This document shows positions 1 through 7,622 of a stretch of DNA of 12,112 bases, one piece after another. Every line of letters starts with the position of its first letter. The first letter of the stretch is position 1. The translations under genes and the position numbers were made by a program. The notes under the pieces were generated by a model that worked only from the letters and a program-made list of their open reading frames with translations, was not told the DNA's origin and made no database searches. The DNA comes from Acidobacteriota bacterium (GTDB lineage: Bacteria; Acidobacteriota; Thermoanaerobaculia; Gp7-AA8): the NCBI GenBank assembly GCA_003222375.1, contig QHVX01000152.1, positions 1-12,112 of the forward strand, written 5' to 3'.

Positions 1-893
1 CGGTCGAAACTGACGTTCAGGTTGCCCGGCAATCTTAACTCCCGCGGACCATTCACGGAAGCGCCGTGAATGGCGCTCGTCACGCGCTCCCACAGATCAT
101 TGCGCAGCGCGGTGAGCCGCGTCGCCTCATCCGCCATCTCTTCCTTGCGAATGCGAAAAGCCGCGGCCATCCCGACGACTCCCGGCACGTTGACCGTCCC
201 CGAGCGGATATTTTTCTCCTGACCGCCGCCGATGATCAGCGGCTCGATGCGCACGCCGCGGCGCACGTAAAAGCCTCCGATGCCTTTCGGTCCGTACAAC
301 TTGTGTGCGGAAAATGAGGCGAGGTCGACATTGGCCAGCCTCAGTGGAATCTTGCCAGCAGCCTGGGTGATGTCGCTGTGATACAGCACACCCCGCTCCC
401 TGCAGATCGTCCCAAATTGGTCGATCGGCTGGAGGGTTCCGATCTCGCCGTTCGCTGCCTCGATGGACACCAGCTTCGTATTCGGGCGGATCGCGTGGCG
501 CAGCGCGGCGGGGTCGATAAAACCCTCGCGATCGGGCGGCAGAACCGTCAATTCGACGCCGCGCTTTTCGAGACGGCGCGCAGGCGCGAGCACCGATTTG
601 TGCTCGACCGCAGAGGTGATCAGATGATCGCCGGGAGCGAGAAGGTTCAGCGCGATGTTGTTCGACTCCGTTGCGCCGGCGGTGAAGGACACCTCGTTCG
701 GCTGGACTTCGAAAAATCGAGCGATGGCGATGCGTCCGTCCTCCACTGCGTTCGCGGCGCGCCGGCCGTACTCGTGGGTGAGCGACGCCGGGTTTCCGAA
801 GTTCTGCGAAAAAAAGGGCAGCATCGCATCGAGCACGCGAGGATCGCAGGGTGTCGTTGCGTGGTGATCGACGTAAATTGGTAGATCGGGCAT
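1..893 (-). CDS. iscS: Cysteine desulfurase, NifS/IscS type (3' end cut by window edge)
   Basis: A PLP enzyme that removes sulfur from L-cysteine as an enzyme-bound persulfide for Fe-S cluster assembly or tRNA thiolation, in the cytoplasm. The 297 visible residues start MPDLPIYVDHHATTP, the usual N-terminus of the family, so the ATG at 893 is well supported although only a weak ribosome binding site precedes it. Visible motifs in order: TAGATESNN (71-79), EH (97-98; the PLP-stacking His), HSDITQAAGK (172-181, with the PLP-binding Asp174 and Gln177), SFSAHKLYGPKG (193-204, with Lys198 as Schiff-base lysine) and GGGQEKNIRSGT (222-233). The sequence leaves the window at the NLNVSF motif, so the active-site cysteine loop and roughly the last 85-95 residues are not seen. 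This is the class I (NifS/IscS) signature. The choice between iscS and nifS needs the missing part and its neighbours. The 5' end overlaps the opposite-strand gene at 851. Confidence 0.93.
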   Translation of the reverse strand, partial: MPDLPIYVDHHATTPCDPRVLDAMLPFFSQNFGNPASLTHEYGRRAANAVEDGRIAIARFFEVQPNEVSFTAGATESNNIALNLLAPGDHLITSAVEHKSVLAPARRLEKRGVELTVLPPDREGFIDPAALRHAIRPNTKLVSIEAANGEIGTLQPIDQFGTICRERGVLYHSDITQAAGKIPLRLANVDLASFSAHKLYGPKGIGGFYVRRGVRIEPLIIGGGQEKNIRSGTVNVPGVVGMAAAFRIRKEEMADEATRLTALRNDLWERVTSAIHGASVNGPRELRLPGNLNVSFD

Positions 894-1372
894 CTTCGGA
901 GATTGCGCTGCTGGTTGCGGCTTGCGGCACAACCCGCGATGCGCAAATCTCGGCCACAACCGGAGACCCCGTCTACGACTCGACCGACAAAGTCCGATTC
1001 GAAATCGAGCAGACCGCGCATCCGATGACCTTTTCCGGGGACAAGGGAAAAGTCGATGTCAGCTTCAGGATCACGCTCACCAACAGGTTTCCGACCCCGA
1101 TCACAGTCAAGCGCCTGACGCTGCAGAGCATGGGCGGCGGCGTGTTTCGTCTGGAGACCACGAGCCGAAAGTTCGACACGACGATCGCCCCCGGCGCGAA
1201 GGAGAGTTTCAAGTTCTGGGCTTCCGCCATCGCGACCGATCAAATCACGGGCACGCGCGCGGCGCTCATCGTGAGATCGACCGTGGATGCCCTTCAGGGT
1301 GACACGCGCATCCACGAGGTCTTCAATCGGCGCGTCAACGATCAGTTCGGGATCGCGATCGGGTCGAATTAG
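851..1372 (+). CDS. Putative small lipoprotein with a single beta-sandwich-like domain, unknown function
   Basis: A 173-residue protein that I do not recognise. The first 25 residues contain basic residues followed by a short hydrophobic stretch ending LLVAAC, a fair lipobox with Cys25 as the candidate lipidated residue, which would put the protein on the outside of the inner membrane or in the outer membrane. The rest (about 40-170) alternates short hydrophobic strands with polar turns, such as VDVSFRITLTNRFPTPITV, and lacks obvious catalytic motifs, which suggests an immunoglobulin-like or LEA-like beta sandwich. The GTG start has GAGG at 839-842, eight bases upstream. A TTG at 878 would give a shorter signal of 15 residues before the Cys. 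With the GTG start the gene overlaps the divergent desulfurase by 43 bases. Its 3' end overlaps the convergent DUF3175 gene by 38 bases. The reading frame is convincing; the start and lipidation are inference. Confidence 0.7.
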   Translation: MSLRGDRRKLVDRASSEIALLVAACGTTRDAQISATTGDPVYDSTDKVRFEIEQTAHPMTFSGDKGKVDVSFRITLTNRFPTPITVKRLTLQSMGGGVFRLETTSRKFDTTIAPGAKESFKFWASAIATDQITGTRAALIVRSTVDALQGDTRIHEVFNRRVNDQFGIAIGSN

Positions 1373-1639
1373 CCGGCCGGCCGTACAAACGCCGCAGCTC
1401 GTCCTTCGCCGCGTCGAGCCGGGCGCGATCCGTCTTCGACAGATTCTTGCCGGCGCGGTTGATGTAGAACGTCAGCATCGACATGGCGGATTGGTAGGCG
1501 CCACTCTTGCGCCGGCGGCTGCGTTCCGCCGAGCGTTTCAGCGATTGGGCAATGCTGCGAGGATCCTTCTTCGAAAAAACGCCGCTCTCCAGATCGAGAG
1601 CGTCGCTCTCACGAGTGACGCGGGCGGACCAGCGCTTCG

Positions 1640-1643
<4 letters not shown>
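1335..1643 (-). CDS. DUF3175 family protein
   Basis: A small basic protein of 102 residues. The run KRWSARVTRESDALDLE followed by GVFSKKDP, then SLKRSAERSRRRKS, then SAMSMLTFYINRAGKNL and AKDELRRLYGR, is what I know as the DUF3175 family, whose function is unknown. The core spans almost the whole protein and only the last 13 residues look variable. The frame stays open far upstream, but that part overlaps pcnB and has no family resemblance. I place the start at the TTG at 1643-1641, two residues before the first conserved residues, where TTGA joins this start to the pcnB stop codon in the ATGA style. This suggests translational coupling and makes it the last gene of the lepB-pcnB chain. The 3' end overlaps the convergent lipoprotein gene. 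Family assignment is strong; the TTG start is inferred from context. Confidence 0.82.
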
Positions 1644-2928
<1,285 letters not shown>

Positions 2929-2932
<4 letters not shown>

Positions 2933-3693
2933 GGGCTGTAGCCGGTGTCGGTCTCCGGAAGCAGGGTCGGAGTGAAATGGTACTTGCTGTCGACGATGAA
3001 GAATGTACGCTCCCAGCGGGTCTGCGTGAAGAAGTGAATGACCACGCCCGCCAATTCCTTGAGCCGCTCCGAGGGGGGGCTGTCGGGCGGAGGGGGGATG
3101 CCGGCGAACGACCAGTACACCATGAATGCCCGTCCTTTGATCATGGAGCGCGGCACCGTCCCCCAGTAGCGCGAGTCGCTCGATCGGTCGCGGTTGTCCC
3201 CCATTGCGAAGTACTGCCCCGGCGGAACCGTGTAGGGGCCGAACTGGTCGCGCGAGCGATAAGGCTCCGGCAGCGCGGGCTGCAAGGGATAGGTCGTCGA
3301 GTCGACGTGAATCACGTACGGCTCATCGATCGGTTTCCCATTCACCGAGACCTTCTTGTCGCGAATCTCGATCGTGTCTCCGGGCATGCCGATGACGCGT
3401 TTCACAAAATCGGTATCGGGCTGCAGCGGATAGCGGAAGACGATGATGTCGCCGCGCTTCGGATCGCGGAGGGCAAAAAAATGTTTCCAGGCGTCTGACG
3501 CCGGTCCGTAGATGAATTTGTTGACGATGATGTGATCGCCAACCTTCAGATTGTCTTCCATCGATCCCGTCGGGATCTTGAAGGCCTGGAAGGCGAAGAT
3601 GCGCGCGAAGTTGACGAAGATGACCGCGATCAGCAGCGCTTCGTAGTACTCGCGGAATGTCGATTTCTTCTGCTTGGGTTCATCGGACGCCAT
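2929..3693 (-). CDS. lepB: Signal peptidase I
   Basis: A membrane serine protease of family S26 that cleaves signal peptides from exported proteins on the outer face of the inner membrane. The protein has 254 residues. An N-terminal membrane segment (about 17-37) is followed by the nucleophile motif IPTGSMEDNL with Ser44. The general-base lysine lies in DFVKRVIGMPGD (Lys98). The C-terminal signature GDNRDRSSDSRYWG begins at residue 165. Only one clear membrane anchor is seen. A proline-rich insert (GIPPPPDSPP, 198-207) and a C-terminal extension of about 45 residues follow the last family box. The start is supported by AAAGGA about six bases before the ATG. The start overlaps the end of the upstream exported protein by 14 bases, and the stop overlaps pcnB as ATGA, so it sits inside a tight transcription unit. 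Confidence 0.95.
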
Positions 3694-4579
3694 TGATGTC
3701 CTTTATCGGAATGCCACGCTCGCTGCGGCCGCCCAAAACATAGATACGCCTGGCGTCGATCCATGGCGTGGCGTCGACGGCGGCCCAGAATGCGTCATCC
3801 GGCGCACGAGGCATGATCGCACAAGCCACCCTCTTGTTGCGCATCAGTTCCCCTCGGTCGTCATCCCACCGAAAAGGTGGATTCGCAATCCAGACGACGA
3901 GGGGGACCTTTTCGGTGTACCGAATGTTCTTCGGGCGGAGCAGGAGCGCCCCGCCGAGCGGCTCACTCGCAACATTGAGTTTGATCTCAGGCACAAGGTC
4001 GACGCGAGAAGCCTGGCCGTCGTACTTCACCGATTCGATACGCTCCGACGCATCGGGACTGCTGAGCACGACAAAGTACCGTTCGGCCAGTCTATCCCAC
4101 GCGAACGCGCGCACAGTCGCGTATGGAAAAGCGACGCTGAGTTGCGTCGCGGTTGGAATGTGCACGGTCCGCACGATGTCGCCCGCCTTTCCGTGCACTA
4201 CGTACGCGACTTTGTTGCCACGCGGCGCCCATTGCGGATCGGTCTCGTCCGCCGGGTCCTCCGGAATCCAGTGAATCTCGCTGCCCTCCAGCGCGACGAG
4301 TCCGATGTGAAAGTTGTCATTCCGCTTTGCGGAAAAGATGGCTTCGCCGCGATCCAGCGAGACGTCGAAGGATTGGATCGCCGCGAACTTCGGAGTCAGC
4401 TCTTTGCCGTCGTTGACGAGCTTGCCGTCGGCAATTTTCACGTTGCTGGAAGCGCGTTTGGCGCACTCGACCTTGGCGCAGAGATCGCCGATCGTCGTCG
4501 CACGACGAGTTTTGGGGACTGGTTGCGTCACGGCGCAATGCACCAATAATGGAAACATCACCCAGATCGGCCCACGCAC
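3680..4579 (-). CDS. Exported protein, TolB/PD40-like propeller repeats and a degenerate S9-peptidase-like C-terminus
   Basis: A 299-residue protein without a firm family name. A signal-like N-terminus (MRGPIWVMFPLLVHCAV) suggests export. ATDPQWAPRG-type text near 112-126 (TDPQWAPRGNKVAYV) is typical of TolB/PD40 propeller strands, and further strand pairs occur at about 64-100 and 155-195. After about residue 222, EKVPLVVWI, then RWDDDRGELMRNKRVACAIM, then ATPWIDARRIYVLGGRSERG resemble the start of prolyl-oligopeptidase (S9) catalytic domains. However, the HGGP oxyanion motif reads IANPP, and the protein ends 14 residues after the GRSERG elbow, with no Asp/His part. This resemblance is inference. 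The GTG start gives a positive charge before the hydrophobic stretch. An ATG at 4558 is an alternative start. It is the first gene of the lepB chain. Confidence 0.66.
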   Translation of the reverse strand: MRGPIWVMFPLLVHCAVTQPVPKTRRATTIGDLCAKVECAKRASSNVKIADGKLVNDGKELTPKFAAIQSFDVSLDRGEAIFSAKRNDNFHIGLVALEGSEIHWIPEDPADETDPQWAPRGNKVAYVVHGKAGDIVRTVHIPTATQLSVAFPYATVRAFAWDRLAERYFVVLSSPDASERIESVKYDGQASRVDLVPEIKLNVASEPLGGALLLRPKNIRYTEKVPLVVWIANPPFRWDDDRGELMRNKRVACAIMPRAPDDAFWAAVDATPWIDARRIYVLGGRSERGIPIKDINGVR

Positions 4580-4587
4580 CGAAATTC

Positions 4588-4615
4588 ATTCTAACACTTT
4601 GAAAATAAAAGACAA
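4588..4615 (-). promoter_or_regulatory. Candidate sigma-70 type promoter for the exported protein-lepB-pcnB-DUF3175 chain
   Basis: Read on the minus strand, TTGTCT (4615-4610) and TAGAAT (4593-4588) are separated by 16 bases in the AT-rich gap between the divergent genes. The predicted transcription start, near 4581, would lie two bases before the GTG at 4579, or about 23 bases before the alternative ATG at 4558. This is a match by eye only. Confidence 0.4.
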
Positions 4616-4621
4616 ACGGAA

Positions 4622-4637
4622 TGGCGAAGGCTTTGCA
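4622..4637 (+). promoter_or_regulatory. Candidate sigma-54 (-24/-12) promoter facing tonB
   Basis: TGGC (4622-4625), seven bases, then TTGCA (4633-4637) reproduces the invariant GG and GC of the RpoN promoter class with the exact 12-base offset (4623 to 4635). The expected transcription start, about 12 bases past the -12 element, is near 4648, one base before the tonB ATG, so the transcript would be nearly leaderless. No activator site can be recognised, because the upstream space is occupied by the opposite promoter and gene. Confidence 0.35.
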
Positions 4638-4648
4638 AATAACTGGGC

Positions 4649-5524
4649 ATGGATCTACAAGAGCAGTTGATCGAATCCTCTAAACGGCGGCGTGGTAAAG
4701 GCGCCGGAAAGTTCTCGATCGCTTCCATCGCAGTCCATGGGTTACTCATCGCCTTCATTGTGTTCATGTCGGCGACGGCGACGCACAAGGTGGCCGCTGA
4801 AAAGCCGATGCGCGCATTCTTAGCGTCCAGCGCCGCCCCACCCCCGCCACCCCCACCGCCCCCACCCCCGCCGGCTGCTTCGAGCGCGCCGCATTCGACG
4901 CCGCAGCCGACGATCAAGCCAGTGCAGATTCCGAAACCGACTTTCGTGCAGCCCAGGGAAATCCCGAAGGAACTGCCGAAGGTGGAGGCGCCGATGACGT
5001 CCGCGACCAACGTCGCGCCCTCGGAGCCAAGTAAGCCGGCTGGCGAGCCAGGCGGCGTGCCGGGCGGAGACGTAGGCGGCGTTCAGGGCGGAGTGCAGGG
5101 AGGTGTGGTCGGCGGCACGGTCGGCGGTCAGTTGGGCGGGGTGTTGGGTGGGAAAGAGGGCGGCGTGGTGGGCGGGACGGTGGGCGGAACGGGCGAAGCG
5201 AAAGAAGCGCCACCGCCGGAACCGAAGCCGGAAGGACCGCTGCGGGTTGGCGGCGACGTCAAGGCGCCGGTTGTCATCAAGCGCGTCGAGCCGACATATC
5301 CCGATACCGCGCGCAAGGCGAAGATCGCGGGCGTCGTGATCGTGGAGGCGATCATCGACAAGGACGGCAACGTCGACAAGGCCAAGGTTCTGAAAGGCCT
5401 TTCGATGGGCCTGAGCGAAGCGGCTGTCGACGCCGTGAGGAAATGGAAGTTCAAGCCGGGAACGATGAACGGTGAACCGGTCGACGTCATCTTCAATCTG
5501 ACCGTCAACTTCACATTGCAATAA
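4649..5524 (+). CDS. TonB-family energy transducer protein with poly-proline and Gly-Gly-x-x linker
   Basis: A 291-residue inner-membrane protein with the TonB plan, which passes proton-motive energy from ExbB/ExbD to outer-membrane receptors. Order of parts: basic cytoplasmic N-terminus (KRRRGKGAGK, 12-21), one membrane helix (about 23-42), a run of 12 prolines (64-75), a Pro/Lys/Glu linker (80-134), twelve Gly-Gly-x-x units (135-182), a PPPEPKPEGP segment, and a C-terminal TonB domain (about 205-291). The TonB domain has the usual PTYPDTARKAKIAG, VEAIIDKDGNV, AAVDAVRKWKFKPG and a final beta strand. No exbB, exbD or receptor gene is in the window, so the partner is unknown. No ribosome binding site precedes the ATG, in line with a nearly leaderless transcript from the -24/-12 site. 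The next two genes probably share its transcript. Confidence 0.9.
   Translation: MDLQEQLIESSKRRRGKGAGKFSIASIAVHGLLIAFIVFMSATATHKVAAEKPMRAFLASSAAPPPPPPPPPPPPAASSAPHSTPQPTIKPVQIPKPTFVQPREIPKELPKVEAPMTSATNVAPSEPSKPAGEPGGVPGGDVGGVQGGVQGGVVGGTVGGQLGGVLGGKEGGVVGGTVGGTGEAKEAPPPEPKPEGPLRVGGDVKAPVVIKRVEPTYPDTARKAKIAGVVIVEAIIDKDGNVDKAKVLKGLSMGLSEAAVDAVRKWKFKPGTMNGEPVDVIFNLTVNFTLQ
4837..4869 (+). repeat. C-tract run encoding poly-proline; G-quadruplex-prone on the minus strand
   Basis: Five runs of four or five C (4837-4840, 4842-4846, 4851-4855, 4860-4863, 4865-4869) lie within 33 bases of tonB, encoding most of the 12-proline block. On the template strand these are closely spaced G-runs that meet the usual quadruplex pattern. 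The proline codons CCA, CCC and CCG are mixed, so the C-richness is only partly forced by the amino acids. Confidence 0.6.
5051..5188 (+). repeat. 12-base-period repeat encoding Gly-Gly-x-x units in the TonB linker
   Basis: The coding strand repeats GGNGGN plus two variable codons with 12-base phase, giving GGVP, GGDV, GGVQ, GGVQ, GGVV, GGTV, GGQL, GGVL, GGKE, GGVV, GGTV and GGTG-like units (protein 135-182). The variable positions are mostly Val, Gln, Thr and Leu. The copies are imperfect at DNA level, so this looks like an old, selected linker rather than a fresh tandem expansion. Confidence 0.85.
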
Positions 5525-5529
5525 GGAGG
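5523..5529 (+). promoter_or_regulatory. Strong Shine-Dalgarno site AAGGAGG for the 5537 gene
   Basis: AAGGAGG begins inside the tonB stop codon (TAA at 5522-5524) and sits seven bases before the ATG at 5537. It is the best ribosome binding site in the window, while tonB itself has none, so the small protein may be made in larger amounts per transcript than TonB. Confidence 0.85.
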
Positions 5530-5536
5530 AGCATCA

Positions 5537-5767
5537 ATGCCGCGAGGATCAAAAGAGAAATACACCGACAAGCAGAAGCGACAAGCGGAGCATATCGAGC
5601 AGGGCTATGAGTCGCGTGGCGTGACCGAGAGAGAGGCGGAACGTCGCGCGTGGGCAACGGTGAACAAAGTGCACAAGGGTGGCGAGAAACCCGGCGGTGG
5701 CGGCTACGGAAAGCCGGAGGACCACGAGCCGATGCGCAAGGGCGGACGGATCGGAGGCAGGCAATGA
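5537..5767 (+). CDS. Small basic protein of the family often labelled 'plasmid stabilization protein'
   Basis: A 76-residue, very hydrophilic protein without membrane or signal segments. The block PRGSKEKYTDKQKRQAEHIEQ, then GYESRGVTEREAERRAWATVNK, matches what I recall of a widespread short family carrying the database label 'plasmid stabilization protein'. That label has no clear experimental base and nothing here suggests a plasmid. Residues about 8-47 look helical. The C-terminal 30 residues are Gly/Lys/Arg-rich (GGGGYGKPEDHEP, KGGRIGGR) and probably disordered, which fits nucleic-acid binding. The strong Shine-Dalgarno site at 5523 supports the start. The stop overlaps the next start as ATGA, so the two tiny basic proteins are probably made together. 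Family recall is moderate; function is unknown. Confidence 0.78.
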   Translation: MPRGSKEKYTDKQKRQAEHIEQGYESRGVTEREAERRAWATVNKVHKGGEKPGGGGYGKPEDHEPMRKGGRIGGRQ

Positions 5768-5925
5768 CGAGTTCACGTCAGCGCGCCGCCGCACGACGCA
5801 ATATCAAGCGGGCGGCGGCGGCAGCGAAACGGAAGCGCACCATTGCGCATCTGCCGAAGCGAACGCGAACGGCGCTGGGCAAGCAGGGCGCAAAAGTCGC
5901 GAAGCAAAAACGGCGAGCGGCGTAA
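5764..5925 (+). CDS. Very small Arg/Lys/Ala-rich protein, histone-tail-like
   Basis: A 53-residue protein, about half Arg/Lys/Ala, with only two acidic-free motifs worth naming: SRQRAAARRNIKRAAAAAKR at the N-terminus and IAHLPKRTRTALGKQG in the middle. No acidic residue is present, so the predicted charge is extreme and nucleic-acid binding is the natural guess. I recall similar short conserved sequences containing AHLPKRTRTALGK next to the family of the preceding gene, but no function. The frame stays open upstream to 5650, but that part lies in the preceding gene. The ATG at 5764 overlaps its TGA as ATGA, which supports this start and coupled translation. The gene ends one base before the inverted repeat at 5926. 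Confidence 0.72.
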   Translation: MTSSRQRAAARRNIKRAAAAAKRKRTIAHLPKRTRTALGKQGAKVAKQKRRAA

Positions 5926-6002
5926 CGTCATCCTGAGCCGCGGAGACGGCGAAGGATCTCGAGCAACGTAATTTGAGATCCTTCGCTCCGCTCAGGATGA
6001 CG
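5926..6002. repeat. Long imperfect inverted repeat (REP/MITE-like) between convergent genes
   Basis: The left arm 5926-5960 and right arm 5975-6002 both read CGTCATCCTGAGC ... GCGAAGGATCTC toward the centre. The outer 13 and inner 12 bases pair perfectly; the left arm carries 10 bases (CGCGGAGACG) where the right arm has 3. The loop is 14 bases. It fits exactly between the stop of the 5764 gene and the TAA of the broken aldehyde dehydrogenase. The core resembles a dispersed repeat that I recall from soil bacterial genomes. No T-run follows, so any terminator role would be structural or Rho-assisted. Confidence 0.82.
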
Positions 6003-6003
6003 A

Positions 6004-7586
6004 TTAATCACCGCCCCGCGGCGGTTGTGGACCGACTCTTCTCGAGATCGCCTTCGCCTGCAGGAAGAGGCCGAGGTAATCGCGGCCGCCGGCTTTGGAG
6101 TCGGTTCCCGACATGTTGAATCCGCCGAACGGATGCACGCCCACGAGCGCGCCGGTCGACTTGCGATTGAAATAGAGGTTGCCGACGAAGAATTCTTCCT
6201 GCGCGCGACGGATCTTGTCGGGATTGTCGGTGAAAACGGAGCCTGTTAGGCCGAACTCGGTGTCATTCGCGATGCGAAGCGCGTCATCGAAGTTTTTCGC
6301 TTTGATGACCGCCAGCACAGGCCCGAAGATTTCTTCCTGCGCGATCGTCGCGTGTGGATCGACATCCGCGATCACAGTCGGCTCGACGAAGTAGCCATCC
6401 TCGGCACGCACTTTGCCGCCGGCCACCAGACGTCCTTCCGAAGCGCCTTTGTCGATGTACTCCTTGATCTTGCGCATCGCCGATTCGCTGACCACCGGTC
6501 CGATTTGTGCGTCGCTTCGTTCAGGAGCTCCGATGCGAAGCGCTTTCGTTTTCTCCACGACCAGGGGAAGGAACTCGTCGTAGATCGCTTCGTCGACGAT
6601 CAGCCGCGAGCACGCGGAACACTTTTGTCCTTGAAATCCGAACGCCGATGCCACCACTGCCGATGCGGCGTCATCGAGATTCTTGGCTTCGCGATCGACG
6701 ATGATCGCGTCCTTCCCTCCCATCTCTGCGACGACGCGTTTGATCCAGACCTGACCTTGCTGCGGCTTTGCTGCTTGCTCGTTGATGTGCAGCCCGACTT
6801 CCTTTGAATGAGCGGATCGCCGACCTCGCCACCCGAGCCGCTGAGGAAATTGACGACGCCCGCCGGCATGCCGGCTTCTTCGAGCAGCGCGAAAAAGCGA
6901 TACGCGATCCACGGAGCATCGGACGACGGTTTGAGCACCACGGTGTTGCCGGTGACAACTGCCGCCGACGTCATGCCGGCCATGATCGCGAGCGGAAAGT
7001 TCCACGGCGGAATGACCGCGCCCACGCCTAACGGAATGTAGACCAGTGCGTTGTCCTCCGATTCGATTTTCGTGATCGGCTGCTCGCCGGCATAGCGATA
7101 CGACTCGCGCGCGTAGAACTCGAGAAAGTCAATCGCCTCGGCGGTGTCGGCATCCGCTTCCGGCCACGTCTTGCCGACCTCGTAAATCATCGTCGCGGAG
7201 AATTCGTGTTTGCGCTGCCGCATGAGCTCCGCGGCCTTCACCAAAAGTCCGGCGCGTACAGTCACCGGCGCGCGCTTCCAGCTCTCGAATGTTTTCCACG
7301 CCGCGCTGATCGCCTGCTCGACGTGCGCTTTTGAGCCCTTTTGGAATTTGCCGAGGAGCTGGCCTTTGTGGGAAGGGTTGGTGGAGTCGTAGGTTTTGAG
7401 GCCGGTGATGCGTTGCCCCGCGATGACGAGCGGATATTCGCGTCCGAGCTCCGCTTTCACTTTTTCGAGCGCGGATTCCATCGCCGATCGATTGTGCGGT
7501 TTGCTAAAGTCGGTCAGCGGCTCGTTGCGGAATTCACTCAACGTGCGTTTCTTCGCAGTCGGCTCGGTCATCACTTCGGTTGGCAT
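6004..7586 (-). pseudogene. rocA: 1-pyrroline-5-carboxylate dehydrogenase (aldehyde dehydrogenase), frameshifted
   Basis: The intact enzyme oxidises glutamate-gamma-semialdehyde to glutamate with NAD, the second step of proline and arginine breakdown. The N-terminal part (7586 to about 6808) has GVGAVIPPWNFPLAIMAG, TGNTVVLKPSSDAP and NFLSGSGGEVGDPLI. The C-terminal part (about 6807 to 6004) lies in another frame and has SKEVGLHINE, AEMGGKDAIIVD (catalytic Glu at 6724-6726), GFQGQKCSACSR (catalytic Cys at 6619-6621) and EEIFGPVL. The frame breaks at about 6805-6809. Compared with the family, about 13 codons between DPL and SKEVG, including the F-T-G nucleotide-loop residues, are missing, most simply a 37-base deletion. 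The start is the second of two ATGs (7586), behind GGAGG. Translation would run on in the wrong frame to 6600 and lack both catalytic residues. An assembly error is possible. Confidence 0.85.
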
Positions 7587-7622
7587 CATTCCCTCCGGCG
7601 TCCTTGTTGCAGCGGAAGCGGT

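Noticed and set aside
127..957. Long minus-strand open frame over the desulfurase start
   Set aside because: It is a shifted-frame shadow: Arg/Ser/Pro-rich text with no motifs, while the frame from 893 gives a clear cysteine desulfurase.
3674..4549. Plus-strand 291-residue open frame opposite the exported propeller-like protein
   Set aside because: No motifs and a low-complexity Arg/Asp/Val composition; the minus strand has a signal peptide and propeller-type strands.
5051..5188. Period-12 repeat considered as a CRISPR-like or regulatory array
   Set aside because: The units are imperfect, in frame, have no spacers and encode a protein linker.
4820..5521. Minus-strand 233-residue open frame opposite tonB
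   Set aside because: It is the reverse image of the Pro and Gly-Gly repeats; tonB is clear on the plus strand.
6600..7005. Programmed frameshift in the aldehyde dehydrogenase
   Set aside because: A simple slip would not restore the protein: about 12 conserved residues are absent, and no slippery run is seen at the junction.
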